Assembly: GCF_006149005.1 (NCBI RefSeq)
Contig: NZ_VBSL01000005.1
Coordinates: forward strand, 248,338-312,337
Direction of reading: 5' to 3'
Length of the DNA stretch: 64,000 nucleotides
Source: Larkinella sp. C7
GTDB taxonomy: Bacteria > Bacteroidota > Bacteroidia > Cytophagales > Spirosomataceae
Positions 17,412 through 24,740 of this stretch are shown piece after piece. Made by a program: the position numbers and the translations under genes. The notes beneath the pieces are model-generated. The model made no database searches, was not told the DNA's origin, and worked only from the letters and a program-made list of their open reading frames with translations. Every line of letters starts with the position of its first letter. Positions within the stretch are counted from its first letter, which is position 1.

Positions 17412-19994
17412 TCATTCAGAACGCAATGACTTCACCGGATTCACCAAAGCCGCTTTGATCGACTGGAAACTCACGGTAAAAGCCGCAATGACGAACGTGA
17501 CCAATATCGCAACCAGGAAAATCGACGGACCGATCTGAATGTGGTAGGCGTATTCCTGTAGCCAGGCATCCATGCCATACCAGGCCAGTGGAGCCGCAAT
17601 GACGAAGGCAATCAGCATGAGCCACACAAATTCCCGCGACAACAGCACGACAATGCTGCCCACCGACGCGCCCAGTACTTTCCGGATACCGACCTCCTTG
17701 GTCCGCTGAACGGCCATCAGCGAAACCAGACCGAACAAGCCCAACCCGCCGATGACGATGGCAATTCCCGCAAACAGCCGGAACGCGTTGTACAGGGTTT
17801 CTTCCTGCTTGTATAGTTTTGCAATGTGCTCATCCACAAACTCATACCGAAATATTGACTCCGGATTCAAGTCAGTCCAGTCTTTCTCGATCGTCGCCAG
17901 CGTTTCACGCAGGTTCTGCGGACGCAGCTTGACACTGACCTGCCAGAAAGCCCGCGAATTGTAGGTCAGAACACAGGCGCGGATTTTTTTATGCTTGGAT
18001 TCACTCTGAAAATCCCGAACAACGCCCCGGATAATGGATGGTCCGCCCCCGACGCGCACCCGCTTGCCGATGGCATCTTCATCCTTCTGAATACCGAGTC
18101 GGCGAATCAGCGTCTGGTTGACGATCACATTGCGAATCGTATCATCCTCCGCTGTTTTGATGATCGGTTCGCCCGCCAGCAGTTCCAGGTGATACATCGA
18201 AATGTAGTTTTCATCCACCAGTTTCAGTTCTGTAACGTCGTTTTCGACCATCCCCAACTCGGGTGAAGCAAAGGGCATAAAGTTGAAGTTGAAAGCCGGA
18301 CCGGCGGAAGCGAAACTGAGTTGCTGAACACCGGGATTGTCCTGCAGTTTCTGCCGCAGGACATCCGCTTTAGCCCCAGTCGGGAACGAAACAATGGCCT
18401 CTTTTTCAAAACCCATGTCCTGATTCTGGAAAAAATCCATCTGGCTGGCTACCACCAGAGTCCCGATAATCATCACCTGGGTGATGGCAAATTGCAGGAT
18501 GACCAGGGCTTTGCGGACGGTCATTCCGCCAAACGATGCTTCTGTAGACCGGGATCTCAGGGCTTTGATGGGCTGAAAACCGGACTGAACGAAGGCCGGA
18601 TACAAACCCGCCAGCAGAATCGTTGACAAAACAACCCCAAAAACAACCGCGATCACCTGGGGTTCAACCAGTTGGCTGGCATCGATCCCGATGTTCAACA
18701 GCGGTTTGGTCAGGGGCAGAAAGGCCCAAACCGCCCCCAGCGCCAGAACCGTTGCCAAACCCACCAGCAGGGTCGTTTCACCCAGCATCTGGCCCACCAG
18801 TTGCCGCCGAAAAGCACCCAGGGCTTTCCGGATGCCCACTTCCTTCGACCGCCGAACGGCCTGGGCCGTCGCCAGATTGACAAAATTGATGCAGGCCGTC
18901 AGGATAATGACCAGAGCAACACCCGCCAGACCGTAGATGGTTTCTTTGGAGCGCGGCATCGTAATTTGAGTAAGGTACCGTTTATCGAAATGAATCTCCC
19001 GCAACGGTTGCAGCAGCAACGCGGCATCTTTGGCGATGTCGTCGCCCCAGTTTTTCCGGATGAAAGCCGGAATCCGCGCTTCCACGCGTTTGGGCAGCAA
19101 TTTTTCCGGTAACACCACGTAGAGGTAGCCACCCGAGATCGACCAGAAGTGGGGCGTGTCGAGCTTTTTCCGGACGGTTTCCCACGAAACCAGAAAATTA
19201 AAAACCAGGTGCGTGTTCGACGGCAGATCTTTCATGACACCGGTGACGCGCAAATCGTACGCATTATCCAGCCGAATGGTTTTTCCGAGAGCATCCTGAT
19301 CACCGAAATATTTCCGGGCGATGCTTTCCGTCAAAACGACCGTATTGGGTTCCTGCAAAGCCGTTTTGGGGTCTCCGGCCAACCAGTTAAAATCGAAGAC
19401 CTGCGGAAAATAACCATCGGCGTAGGCAAAGCTTTCTTCCAGATACCGTTGCTTATCCACCTGTATCTGGGCTTCTCCCTGATAATAGTATTGAGAAACC
19501 TGCTCCATTTCCGGAAAATCGGTGCGAAAAGCCGGAGCAATGGCAAACGAAACACTTGGATTATAATCCCCGGCGGAAATCGTTACCCGGTAGGTTCGAT
19601 CGGCTTTCCGGTTAAACGCATCGTAGGTGAGTTCATTTCGAAACACCAGAAAAATGACAATGCAGGCCGACAACCCCAGGGCCAGGCCCATCACGTTGAT
19701 GAAGGCGTAACTCTTTTGCTGAAGAATGGTCCGGCAGGCAATCGTAAAATAGTTGCGTAACATAGCGATCCTTTGCGGTTTGGGGGAATAATCCGGTTTC
19801 CTTTTCAAAAATCGGGGTTGCATAAACTTCAGCACTTCCCAAGCGTATTGCCAGCGGGCATCCCGCTCTCCGAACAGCCTAGCCCGGCGAACAAACCGCT
19901 CGTGCAAATCGCCCTGGATTTCTTCGAGCAGGTGCGGAGCGCAAAACCAGGCCAGAAGTCGGCTAGCCCATTGTGGCGGTTTTTGGGGTTTCAT
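17412..19994 (-). CDS. MacB-like ABC permease with N-terminal prefix domain (paralog 4)
   Basis: An 860-residue paralog, first permease after PadR. Prefix domain PPQWASRLLAWFCAPHLLEE (about residues 5-24), then HERFVRRARLFGERDARWQY; double periplasmic-core/FtsX layout with SKEVGIRKALGAFRRQLVGQ (about 425) and TKEVGIRKVLGASVGSIVVL (about 775). I start at MKPQKPPQWAS; the longer ORF start at 20015 lies in the hairpin. It ends AALVNPVKSLRSE. PadR-permease adjacency suggests that the regulator controls the series. Confidence 0.92.
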   Translation of the reverse strand: MKPQKPPQWASRLLAWFCAPHLLEEIQGDLHERFVRRARLFGERDARWQYAWEVLKFMQPRFLKRKPDYSPKPQRIAMLRNYFTIACRTILQQKSYAFINVMGLALGLSACIVIFLVFRNELTYDAFNRKADRTYRVTISAGDYNPSVSFAIAPAFRTDFPEMEQVSQYYYQGEAQIQVDKQRYLEESFAYADGYFPQVFDFNWLAGDPKTALQEPNTVVLTESIARKYFGDQDALGKTIRLDNAYDLRVTGVMKDLPSNTHLVFNFLVSWETVRKKLDTPHFWSISGGYLYVVLPEKLLPKRVEARIPAFIRKNWGDDIAKDAALLLQPLREIHFDKRYLTQITMPRSKETIYGLAGVALVIILTACINFVNLATAQAVRRSKEVGIRKALGAFRRQLVGQMLGETTLLVGLATVLALGAVWAFLPLTKPLLNIGIDASQLVEPQVIAVVFGVVLSTILLAGLYPAFVQSGFQPIKALRSRSTEASFGGMTVRKALVILQFAITQVMIIGTLVVASQMDFFQNQDMGFEKEAIVSFPTGAKADVLRQKLQDNPGVQQLSFASAGPAFNFNFMPFASPELGMVENDVTELKLVDENYISMYHLELLAGEPIIKTAEDDTIRNVIVNQTLIRRLGIQKDEDAIGKRVRVGGGPSIIRGVVRDFQSESKHKKIRACVLTYNSRAFWQVSVKLRPQNLRETLATIEKDWTDLNPESIFRYEFVDEHIAKLYKQEETLYNAFRLFAGIAIVIGGLGLFGLVSLMAVQRTKEVGIRKVLGASVGSIVVLLSREFVWLMLIAFVIAAPLAWYGMDAWLQEYAYHIQIGPSIFLVAILVTFVIAAFTVSFQSIKAALVNPVKSLRSE

Positions 19995-20001
19995 GATCGC
20001 G

Positions 20002-20094
20002 GGAATATCGAACACTCAATATTGAATAATGAATATGGAAAGGTGACCCGATTCCTTCGATGTTCGCTATTCAGTATTCGGCGTTCGATATTCC
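20002..20094. repeat. Intergenic heptamer-repeat hairpin (H8)
   Basis: Two 39-nt arms (20002-20040 and 20056-20094) begin with the identical GGAATATCGAAC and share 31 of 39 positions; several differences would be G-U wobbles in RNA. Units are AATATCG, AACACTC, AATATTG, AATAATG, AATATGG. It lies between PadR and permease paralog 4. Confidence 0.92.
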
Positions 20095-20126
20095 TTTTCA
20101 TTATTTTTTCATTCTACACTATTCAT

Positions 20127-20465
20127 TCACAAACTCACGGCTGGCAGCCCCTGTGGAGAGATCGAATCCCAGAGCTGGTCGCGGACGGCCCGAATGTCGT
20201 GCAGCGTCCGACTCCCCAGCACCGTAACCGAAAACAGGCGTTTGCGTCGCCCACCCCGTTCGGCGGTTGCCTCGCCGAGGTGTGACTTCAACATGCCTTT
20301 TTCTTCCAGCCGGTGCAAAGCCGCGTGAACGGCGCTGATGCTGACGGCCCGGCCCGTTTGCCGGTCCAGTTCATCGGTGATGGCCACGCCGTAGGCACCG
20401 GTTCCTAAAACCGCTACTGTCAGCAACACCACCTCCTCAAACTCGCCTAAATACGATCGTCTCAT
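20127..20465 (-). CDS. PadR-family transcriptional regulator
   Basis: A 112-residue winged-helix protein. The DNA-binding part (residues 10-60) includes AYGVAITDELDRQTG and SISAVHAALHRLEEKGML, and the wing ends GGRRKRLFSVTVLG, a PadR hallmark. The short C-terminal helix would dimerise it. In Bacteroidota PadR genes commonly precede prefix-domain MacB permeases, as here. The gene has its own sigma-54-like promoter and two upstream palindromes, and a terminator isolates it from the upstream gene. Effector unknown. Confidence 0.9.
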   Translation of the reverse strand: MRRSYLGEFEEVVLLTVAVLGTGAYGVAITDELDRQTGRAVSISAVHAALHRLEEKGMLKSHLGEATAERGGRRKRLFSVTVLGSRTLHDIRAVRDQLWDSISPQGLPAVSL

Positions 20466-20493
20466 GGAAAAGAGATATAATTAACTTCTGTAG

Positions 20494-20509
20494 AACAAAT
20501 CTGCTGCCA
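20494..20509 (-). promoter_or_regulatory. Sigma-54-like -24/-12 promoter of padR
   Basis: The minus strand reads TGGCAGCAGATTTGTT: GG, ten bases, GT, with -24 TGGCA and a -12 TTGT block in the exact RpoN spacing. Predicted transcription start near 20484, 19 nt before the ATG. Two further copies with the same spacing precede the neighbouring secreted-protein genes. Confidence 0.75.
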
Positions 20510-20517
20510 GAAACAAA

Positions 20518-20539
20518 AAATGGCCTAATCAGGCCATTT
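20518..20539 (-). terminator. Rho-independent terminator between UAS and padR promoter
   Basis: On the minus strand AAATGGCCT-gatt-AGGCCATTT is followed by a T run. It would end transcripts from the upstream secreted-protein gene (stop at 20691). It lies between the upstream palindromes and the sigma-54 element of padR. Confidence 0.8.
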
Positions 20540-20561
20540 AAGCAGTTTCCGAAATCGAACC

Positions 20562-20600
20562 TGTCCGAATTCGTACAGTCCGGTTGTCCGAACCCGAACA
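20562..20600 (-). promoter_or_regulatory. Tandem 16-bp palindromes (putative enhancer-binding-protein sites) for padR
   Basis: TGTCCGAATTCGTACA (20562-20577) and TGTCCGAACCCGAACA (20585-20600) are near-palindromes of the form TGTCCG-N4-CGnACA with centres 23 nt apart. Their near edge lies 52 nt upstream of the -24 element, a usual place for NtrC-family activator sites. Confidence 0.72.
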
Positions 20601-20601
20601 G

Positions 20602-20688
20602 GTTTTCAGTTTACGGTTTTCAGTTTACAGGTTGCTGACGCATGCTGGCTGACGCATTCTTCAACCGTAAACTGAAAACCGTAAACCG
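20602..20688. repeat. Intergenic heptamer-repeat hairpin (H9)
   Basis: Left-arm units GTTTTCA, GTTTACG, GTTTTCA, GTTTACA and right-arm reverse-complement units GTTTACG, GTTTTCA, GTTTACG form a long stem (20607-20634 with 20662-20688, one bulge). The loop contains the direct repeat CTGACGCAT. The right arm ends 2 nt before the stop of the secreted-protein gene at 20691. Confidence 0.92.
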
Positions 20689-20690
20689 CC

Positions 20691-21389
20691 TTACTTCTCC
20701 GCTTTCAGCTCGTAGCGGTGATGCGGTTTGTCGATGGTCAGCCAGTAGTTTATCGTTTCACCGGCTCCTTTGACCTGAAGACGGTATTTCCCACTCAGCA
20801 AGTGGGTTACATCAAAATACCGGTTGTAGCCCGCCTGACGGTTCAGTTCCCGGTAATGAATCAGGTTGGTTGACTCGTCGGTCAGTTCAATGATGACCTG
20901 CTTCCGGTCGGGATTAGCATAGTTGATGCGGAGTTTGCCGTAGGAATTCACCAGCGGATTGACCAGAAATTTCGCATTGAATTCCGGCACAACCGACGGC
21001 GGAGTTTCTTCGTAGGCATAAACCGCAGCGGCTTTGGAATAGCCAACGTCATTGGAAGCCAGCAACTCCGACGAGCGAACCTGCGATGCCAACAGTTGAT
21101 TGTTGACCACCCGATCCAGCATTTCGTCGAACAGCCGAATATTCCGTTTGGTCAATTTGACATACTGGCCCCGGAGCGTTTCCTGATACACGGGTTCATG
21201 CCGGGTGTTGAAAAACCGGATGACCGTGCTGCGGGTGTTGTAATCGGTCTGGATTTTCCAATATCCTTTGGTCACATCCGGGCCGGAGTGGTAATCCGGT
21301 TGAGCATGACCGACAAGCGTGCTGACCAGAAGAAGCAGAATCAGGAGAGTTTTGAACCGGTAGGCGGTTTTTTCTTGAACGGTTTTCAT
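20691..21389 (-). CDS. Secreted hypothetical protein (paralog of 21685-22398)
   Basis: A 232-residue exported protein with signal peptide ending VGHAQ (about residue 30). The mature part opens PDYHSGPDVTKGYWKIQTDY and includes FFNTRHEPVYQETLRG and RNIRLFDEMLDRVVNNQLLA, all matched in the adjacent paralog. The C-terminal half looks like two beta-sandwich strands (LRINYANPDRKQVIIELTDE), as seen in T9SS-type cell-surface proteins, but no sorting domain is recognised. Function unknown. Its sigma-54-like promoter and palindromes match those of padR, implying co-regulation with the permeases. Confidence 0.8.
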   Translation of the reverse strand: MKTVQEKTAYRFKTLLILLLLVSTLVGHAQPDYHSGPDVTKGYWKIQTDYNTRSTVIRFFNTRHEPVYQETLRGQYVKLTKRNIRLFDEMLDRVVNNQLLASQVRSSELLASNDVGYSKAAAVYAYEETPPSVVPEFNAKFLVNPLVNSYGKLRINYANPDRKQVIIELTDESTNLIHYRELNRQAGYNRYFDVTHLLSGKYRLQVKGAGETINYWLTIDKPHHRYELKAEK

Positions 21390-21450
21390 GAGAATTGTGC
21401 GTGTTGTTTACAGGTTGTTAATTTGGTTATTATTATTTCAAACTTTGTAA

Positions 21451-21466
21451 AACAAATCTCTTACCA
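21451..21466 (-). promoter_or_regulatory. Sigma-54-like promoter of the 20691-21389 gene
   Basis: The minus strand reads TGGTAAGAGATTTGTT, GG-N10-GT. The predicted start near 21441 gives a leader of about 52 nt. An inverted repeat GAATCAGAA/TTCTGATTC (21467-21490) lies immediately upstream. Confidence 0.72.
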
Positions 21467-21518
21467 GAATCAGAAACGCCATTCTGATTCAATGGAGGGC
21501 ATTTTTCAAAAATCGCAC

Positions 21519-21555
21519 TGTCCGAAACCGTACAAAGCCTGTCCGGTTTTGTACG
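21519..21555 (-). promoter_or_regulatory. Tandem 16-bp palindromes upstream of the 20691-21389 gene
   Basis: TGTCCGAAACCGTACA (21519-21534) and TGTCCGGTTTTGTACG (21540-21555), centres 21 nt apart, 52 nt upstream of the -24 element, exactly the distance seen at padR. Confidence 0.75.
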
Positions 21556-21684
21556 GTTTTGCGGGCGGGTGATTTCTGAATACAAAGCAGCAAAATTGTC
21601 GGCAAACCGCTCAATGCAAGTGACGAATGAGGGGAAAAGCGGGACAGAAAGCCAGTTGAGCCTTACCAAGCTTTCGGCGCGCCC

Positions 21685-22398
21685 TCAGGGAATGGCCCGA
21701 AGCTGATACGACTGCGGATTGGCTTGAATAATTAACCGGTAGGCGTACCGCTTTTGTGTTCCTTCGACTTCAAACCGGAACTTCCCTTCCGGCAAACGGG
21801 TCAGATTCAGCGTCCGGTTGTAGGTTGATGAAGCCGATTTTTCTTTGAATACATACCGCCCCTGATCATCCAGTAACAACACCAGCATGGGTTCTTGCCG
21901 GAGATTGGCAACATGGATTTTCAGTTTACCGGTACTGCTGATGGCGACATCGGAGCGAAACGGATTGACATCCAGGGTTTCTTCAGGTGATGCCAGTATA
22001 TAAGATGTAGAAACCGGAGTTGACAACGGCGTCGACACAACGTGGTAAGGCTCACTGCCGCTGGTGGCCACCAACTCATGGCTTTTGACTTCGGCCGACA
22101 GCAATTGGTTGGTCGACAGCCGCTCCAGCATCGTGTCGAACAAGCGGATGTTCCGATTCGTCAGTTTTACATACCGATTCGACAGCGATTCTTCATAAAT
22201 CGGTTCGTGCCAGCGGTTAAAAAAACGGATCCTGGTCTGCTGGGTCGTGTAGTCGGTCTGAATTTTCCAATATCCCCTGGCCGAGTCGGTTCTGGCATAA
22301 TAATCGGACTGTGCGGTCGCCGTCAAACCGTACAGGAAGAGACTCACGACTAGCCAATTCTGGCATCTGCGGACTGTTTTTTGGAGGAGGGTTTTCAT
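21685..22398 (-). CDS. Secreted hypothetical protein (paralog of 20691-21389)
   Basis: A 237-residue exported protein with signal peptide ending LTATAQ (about residue 30). It shares with its neighbour the run GYWKIQTDYTTQQTRIRFFN, RWHEPIYEESLSNRYVKLT and RNIRLFDTMLERLSTNQLLS, followed by a variable middle and a beta-rich C terminus ending YRLIIQANPQSYQLRAIP. The tandem paralogy points to local duplication. Function unknown. It has the third sigma-54-like promoter of the window with tandem palindromes, so it likely belongs to the same regulon as padR. Confidence 0.8.
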   Translation of the reverse strand: MKTLLQKTVRRCQNWLVVSLFLYGLTATAQSDYYARTDSARGYWKIQTDYTTQQTRIRFFNRWHEPIYEESLSNRYVKLTNRNIRLFDTMLERLSTNQLLSAEVKSHELVATSGSEPYHVVSTPLSTPVSTSYILASPEETLDVNPFRSDVAISSTGKLKIHVANLRQEPMLVLLLDDQGRYVFKEKSASSTYNRTLNLTRLPEGKFRFEVEGTQKRYAYRLIIQANPQSYQLRAIP

Positions 22399-22459
22399 GA
22401 TTTGTGCATTTGTTGTTTACAGAATATAAAAGGGTAAAGTATTATTTCAATGTTTGCAG

Positions 22460-22475
22460 AACAAATCTGTTGCCA
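22460..22475 (-). promoter_or_regulatory. Sigma-54-like promoter of the 21685-22398 gene
   Basis: The minus strand reads TGGCAACAGATTTGTT, GG-N10-GT, differing from the padR copy at one base. Predicted start near 22450, leader about 52 nt. Confidence 0.75.
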
Positions 22476-22538
22476 AACCTGATGAAGTCTGCTTAATCGA
22501 TCAAAATCACGGTATTTGCGTTTAGGTCGAAGGCTACG

Positions 22539-22575
22539 CGTCCAATAGTGGACACTTTTTGTCCCGGAATGGACA
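22539..22575 (-). promoter_or_regulatory. Tandem 16-bp palindromes upstream of the 21685-22398 gene
   Basis: CGTCCAATAGTGGACA (22539-22554) and TGTCCCGGAATGGACA (22560-22575) are 21 nt apart centre to centre. Their near edge is 63 nt from the -24 element, 11 nt (one helical turn) more than at the two sister promoters. The arms are TGTCC/GGACA rather than TGTCCG/CGTACA. Confidence 0.7.
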
Positions 22576-22678
22576 GTGGAACAGGCTCCATCGAGCCGGA
22601 GTTGATGTGTGTACGCTATAGAGTACCAAAAAGTGTTTAAGGTTGCATGGGGAGAGTCTGGCTTTTCTGTTTTTACCG

Positions 22679-22686
22679 TAAGTTTG
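22679..22686 (+). promoter_or_regulatory. -7 box TAAGTTTG immediately before the GNAT gene
   Basis: An exact TAnnTTTG match ends 4 nt before the ATG at 22691. If used, the transcript would be leaderless or nearly so. Confidence 0.5.
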
Positions 22687-22690
22687 CAGC

Positions 22691-23557
22691 ATGAAGATCC
22701 TTTCACTGACCGAATTAAATCAGGAACAGTACCTGGCCGCTCAGGCTCTCGAAATAAAATGTAAGGCCGATGATGGGTTGATGGGCCACATTCACTGGGA
22801 TAAATCCATGAATTATTTCCAGTCAATGTGCCACTGGTTTTTACTCTACAAAAATGACGTGTTGATTGGCCTTTTATCGGCTTTTGCTCCGACGACCAGC
22901 GTGGTTGAATTTTGCGGCTATACGCTCCCCAAAGCCCGGCGGAAAGGGTGCTTTTCGACCCTGCTCGAAGTGGCTGCGGAAGCAGCCCGAAACTACGGCT
23001 ATGAGCACCTCCTGTTAATTACGGAACGGGCTTCCGAATCGGGGCAGGCCTTCGCCCGTCAGTTGGGAGCCACGTATTCCAATACCGAATACCAACTGCG
23101 CTGGGAACCATTGCCGTCGGTGGTGCTTCCGGCTTCCAGGCCGATGATTCCCCTCGTCAAGGCTGGCATGGCAGACCTGGAACCGTTGTCGAAACTGAGT
23201 CAAACGATCTTTGGGGGCACCCTCGACGAAGCCCGTAAACTGCTGGAAACCACCATCACAACGCCCCATCTCACGCAGTATATTGCCATGCTGGATGGAA
23301 AACCAATCGGAATGGTGGCGATTAATTTTGTACAAAACGACGCCTGGATTATTGGTTTGGGCGTTTGCCCGGCGTTTCAGGGGCGGGGAATCGGCAAAAC
23401 CATTCTGTTCCGTATCCTGGACATTCTACAGGAGTCCATGGCCGAAACCATTCTAATCGAAGTAGACTCCGCCAACGAACCAGCCCTGAAGCTGTACCAG
23501 AAATCCGGTTTCACGATTCAGATGGGGCAGGATTATTTCCGGTTACCGCTACGGTAA
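22691..23557 (+). CDS. Tandem-GNAT acetyltransferase
   Basis: A 288-residue protein with two GNAT folds. The N-terminal domain (about 1-140) has a degenerate acetyl-CoA loop (LPKARRKGCFSTLLEVAAEA); the C-terminal domain (about 150-288) has the canonical motif A, GVCPAFQGRGIGKTILFRIL, and motif B, EVDSANEPALKLYQKSGF. Two-domain GNATs usually acetylate small molecules or amino groups of peptides; the substrate is not readable. It is followed within 60 nt by a Crp/Fnr-like regulator gene on the same strand. Confidence 0.87.
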   Translation: MKILSLTELNQEQYLAAQALEIKCKADDGLMGHIHWDKSMNYFQSMCHWFLLYKNDVLIGLLSAFAPTTSVVEFCGYTLPKARRKGCFSTLLEVAAEAARNYGYEHLLLITERASESGQAFARQLGATYSNTEYQLRWEPLPSVVLPASRPMIPLVKAGMADLEPLSKLSQTIFGGTLDEARKLLETTITTPHLTQYIAMLDGKPIGMVAINFVQNDAWIIGLGVCPAFQGRGIGKTILFRILDILQESMAETILIEVDSANEPALKLYQKSGFTIQMGQDYFRLPLR

Positions 23558-23610
23558 CGATGCTCTTCCACAGAGTTGCTCGGAGGAACAGATCTTTTTT
23601 CTAAAAAACG

Positions 23611-24174
23611 ATGAACGCCTTAGAAACATATTTCCAGCAAATTGGCATTTCCAGAGCGGATCAGGAAACGATCCTGGTCGACATCAAACCGAAATCCTTC
23701 CAAAAGGGCGATTACTTTTTGCAAGAAGGCCAGACCACCCAGCAGATTGGTTTCGTGCTGACCGGCGTTTTTCAGTATTTTTTCAACCACGATGGCGACG
23801 AAATCACGACTTACATTGCGTCGGAAAATAGTTTTGTGGTTTCGCTCGGTTGCTTTCTAAAACAGGTTCCGGCGAAAGAAAACATCCGCGCACTCACCGA
23901 TGCCAAGGTCCTGATCATTTCCAAAGCTCAGTTTGACGCCCTCCGGGCCCAAAGCGAATCCTTCCGGCAGTTTTACGTCGAATTGCTGGAAAGTCAGATC
24001 GTCTGCATCGACGACAGCCGCTTCGACCTCATCACCCTCACCGCCGAGGAACGCTACCAGAAACTCCTGGCCGAAGAACCGCACCTGCTCCAGAAAGTAC
24101 CACAACAGTATCTGGCTTCGATTCTGGGCGTAACACCCCGCCACCTGAGCCGTATTCGAAAAAATAGCCGTTAA
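23611..24174 (+). CDS. Crp/Fnr-family cyclic-nucleotide-binding-fold regulator
   Basis: A 187-residue regulator of the short Bacteroidota Crp type. Residues 20-115 form the cupin-like sensor (FQKGDYFLQEGQTTQQIGFV, then GDEITTYIASENSFVVSLGC); a long dimer helix follows (about 115-145) and the C-terminal helix-turn-helix reads YLASILGVTPRHLSRIRK. No cysteine cluster for an iron-sulphur centre is present, and the cAMP-binding residues are not obviously kept. Such genes often control the next few genes; here a small outer-membrane protein gene follows. Confidence 0.88.
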   Translation: MNALETYFQQIGISRADQETILVDIKPKSFQKGDYFLQEGQTTQQIGFVLTGVFQYFFNHDGDEITTYIASENSFVVSLGCFLKQVPAKENIRALTDAKVLIISKAQFDALRAQSESFRQFYVELLESQIVCIDDSRFDLITLTAEERYQKLLAEEPHLLQKVPQQYLASILGVTPRHLSRIRKNSR

Positions 24175-24253
24175 CCGCATTTATAGACAAATGTCCGGTA
24201 AACTGGCCGGGCAGCGGCCGACTTTTGTATCGTTCCATTTACCAAAACACGAT

Positions 24254-24724
24254 ATGAAACAGGTCATCCTTTTTTTACTCTTCAGCACAGTCTCCAGCGC
24301 TTACGCCCAACGGTCATTCTCCAAAAACGAACTCAGCATCAATGCGTTCCGAAATCCATCCGTTGGTCTGGAATACCGCCACCGGCAGATTTCCGTTCAT
24401 GCAGGCTATTACCCCACCATCGTTTCCCAAAACAGTACCGGCGAAAACCAGACCACTTCCTTTGTTCGGGCGGGTGTCAGTTTGTGGTTCCTTCCGCTAG
24501 GACGCAAGGAAAACCCGTCGTCCTTTTACACCTCACTGTCATACGTCCGGGGGCTGGACCGAACCTATCAAAACGACAACGGCCTGATGGTCGACGCCGG
24601 TTTTCGCTGGATGATCTGGAAAGGCCTGAACGTACGAATCGGTGCCGCTTTGCTGGCAGCTCCCAACCATTCTGTAAAAATCAACCCCACGCCGGGGCTG
24701 AGCTATTCTTTCTTCTTTAAGTAA
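24254..24724 (+). CDS. Small outer-membrane beta-barrel-like protein
   Basis: A 156-residue exported protein. I start at MKQVILFLLFSTVSSAYAQ, a clean signal peptide; the longer frame from 24191 has a polar N terminus. The mature part alternates hydrophobic and polar residues with aromatic strand ends (VGLEYRHRQISVHAGYY, SFVRAGVSLWFLPLG, SFYTSLSYVRGLD, GLMVDAGFRWMIWKGL) and ends in a phenylalanine-rich strand SYSFFFK, as barrel proteins do. No specific family is recognised. Confidence 0.75.
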   Translation: MKQVILFLLFSTVSSAYAQRSFSKNELSINAFRNPSVGLEYRHRQISVHAGYYPTIVSQNSTGENQTTSFVRAGVSLWFLPLGRKENPSSFYTSLSYVRGLDRTYQNDNGLMVDAGFRWMIWKGLNVRIGAALLAAPNHSVKINPTPGLSYSFFFK

Positions 24725-24740
24725 TTACCTCAGCCCCATT

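Noticed and set aside
22395-22826. Minus-strand frame of 143 codons
   Set aside because: Overlaps the divergent GNAT start and the sigma-54 control region; composition does not resemble a protein.
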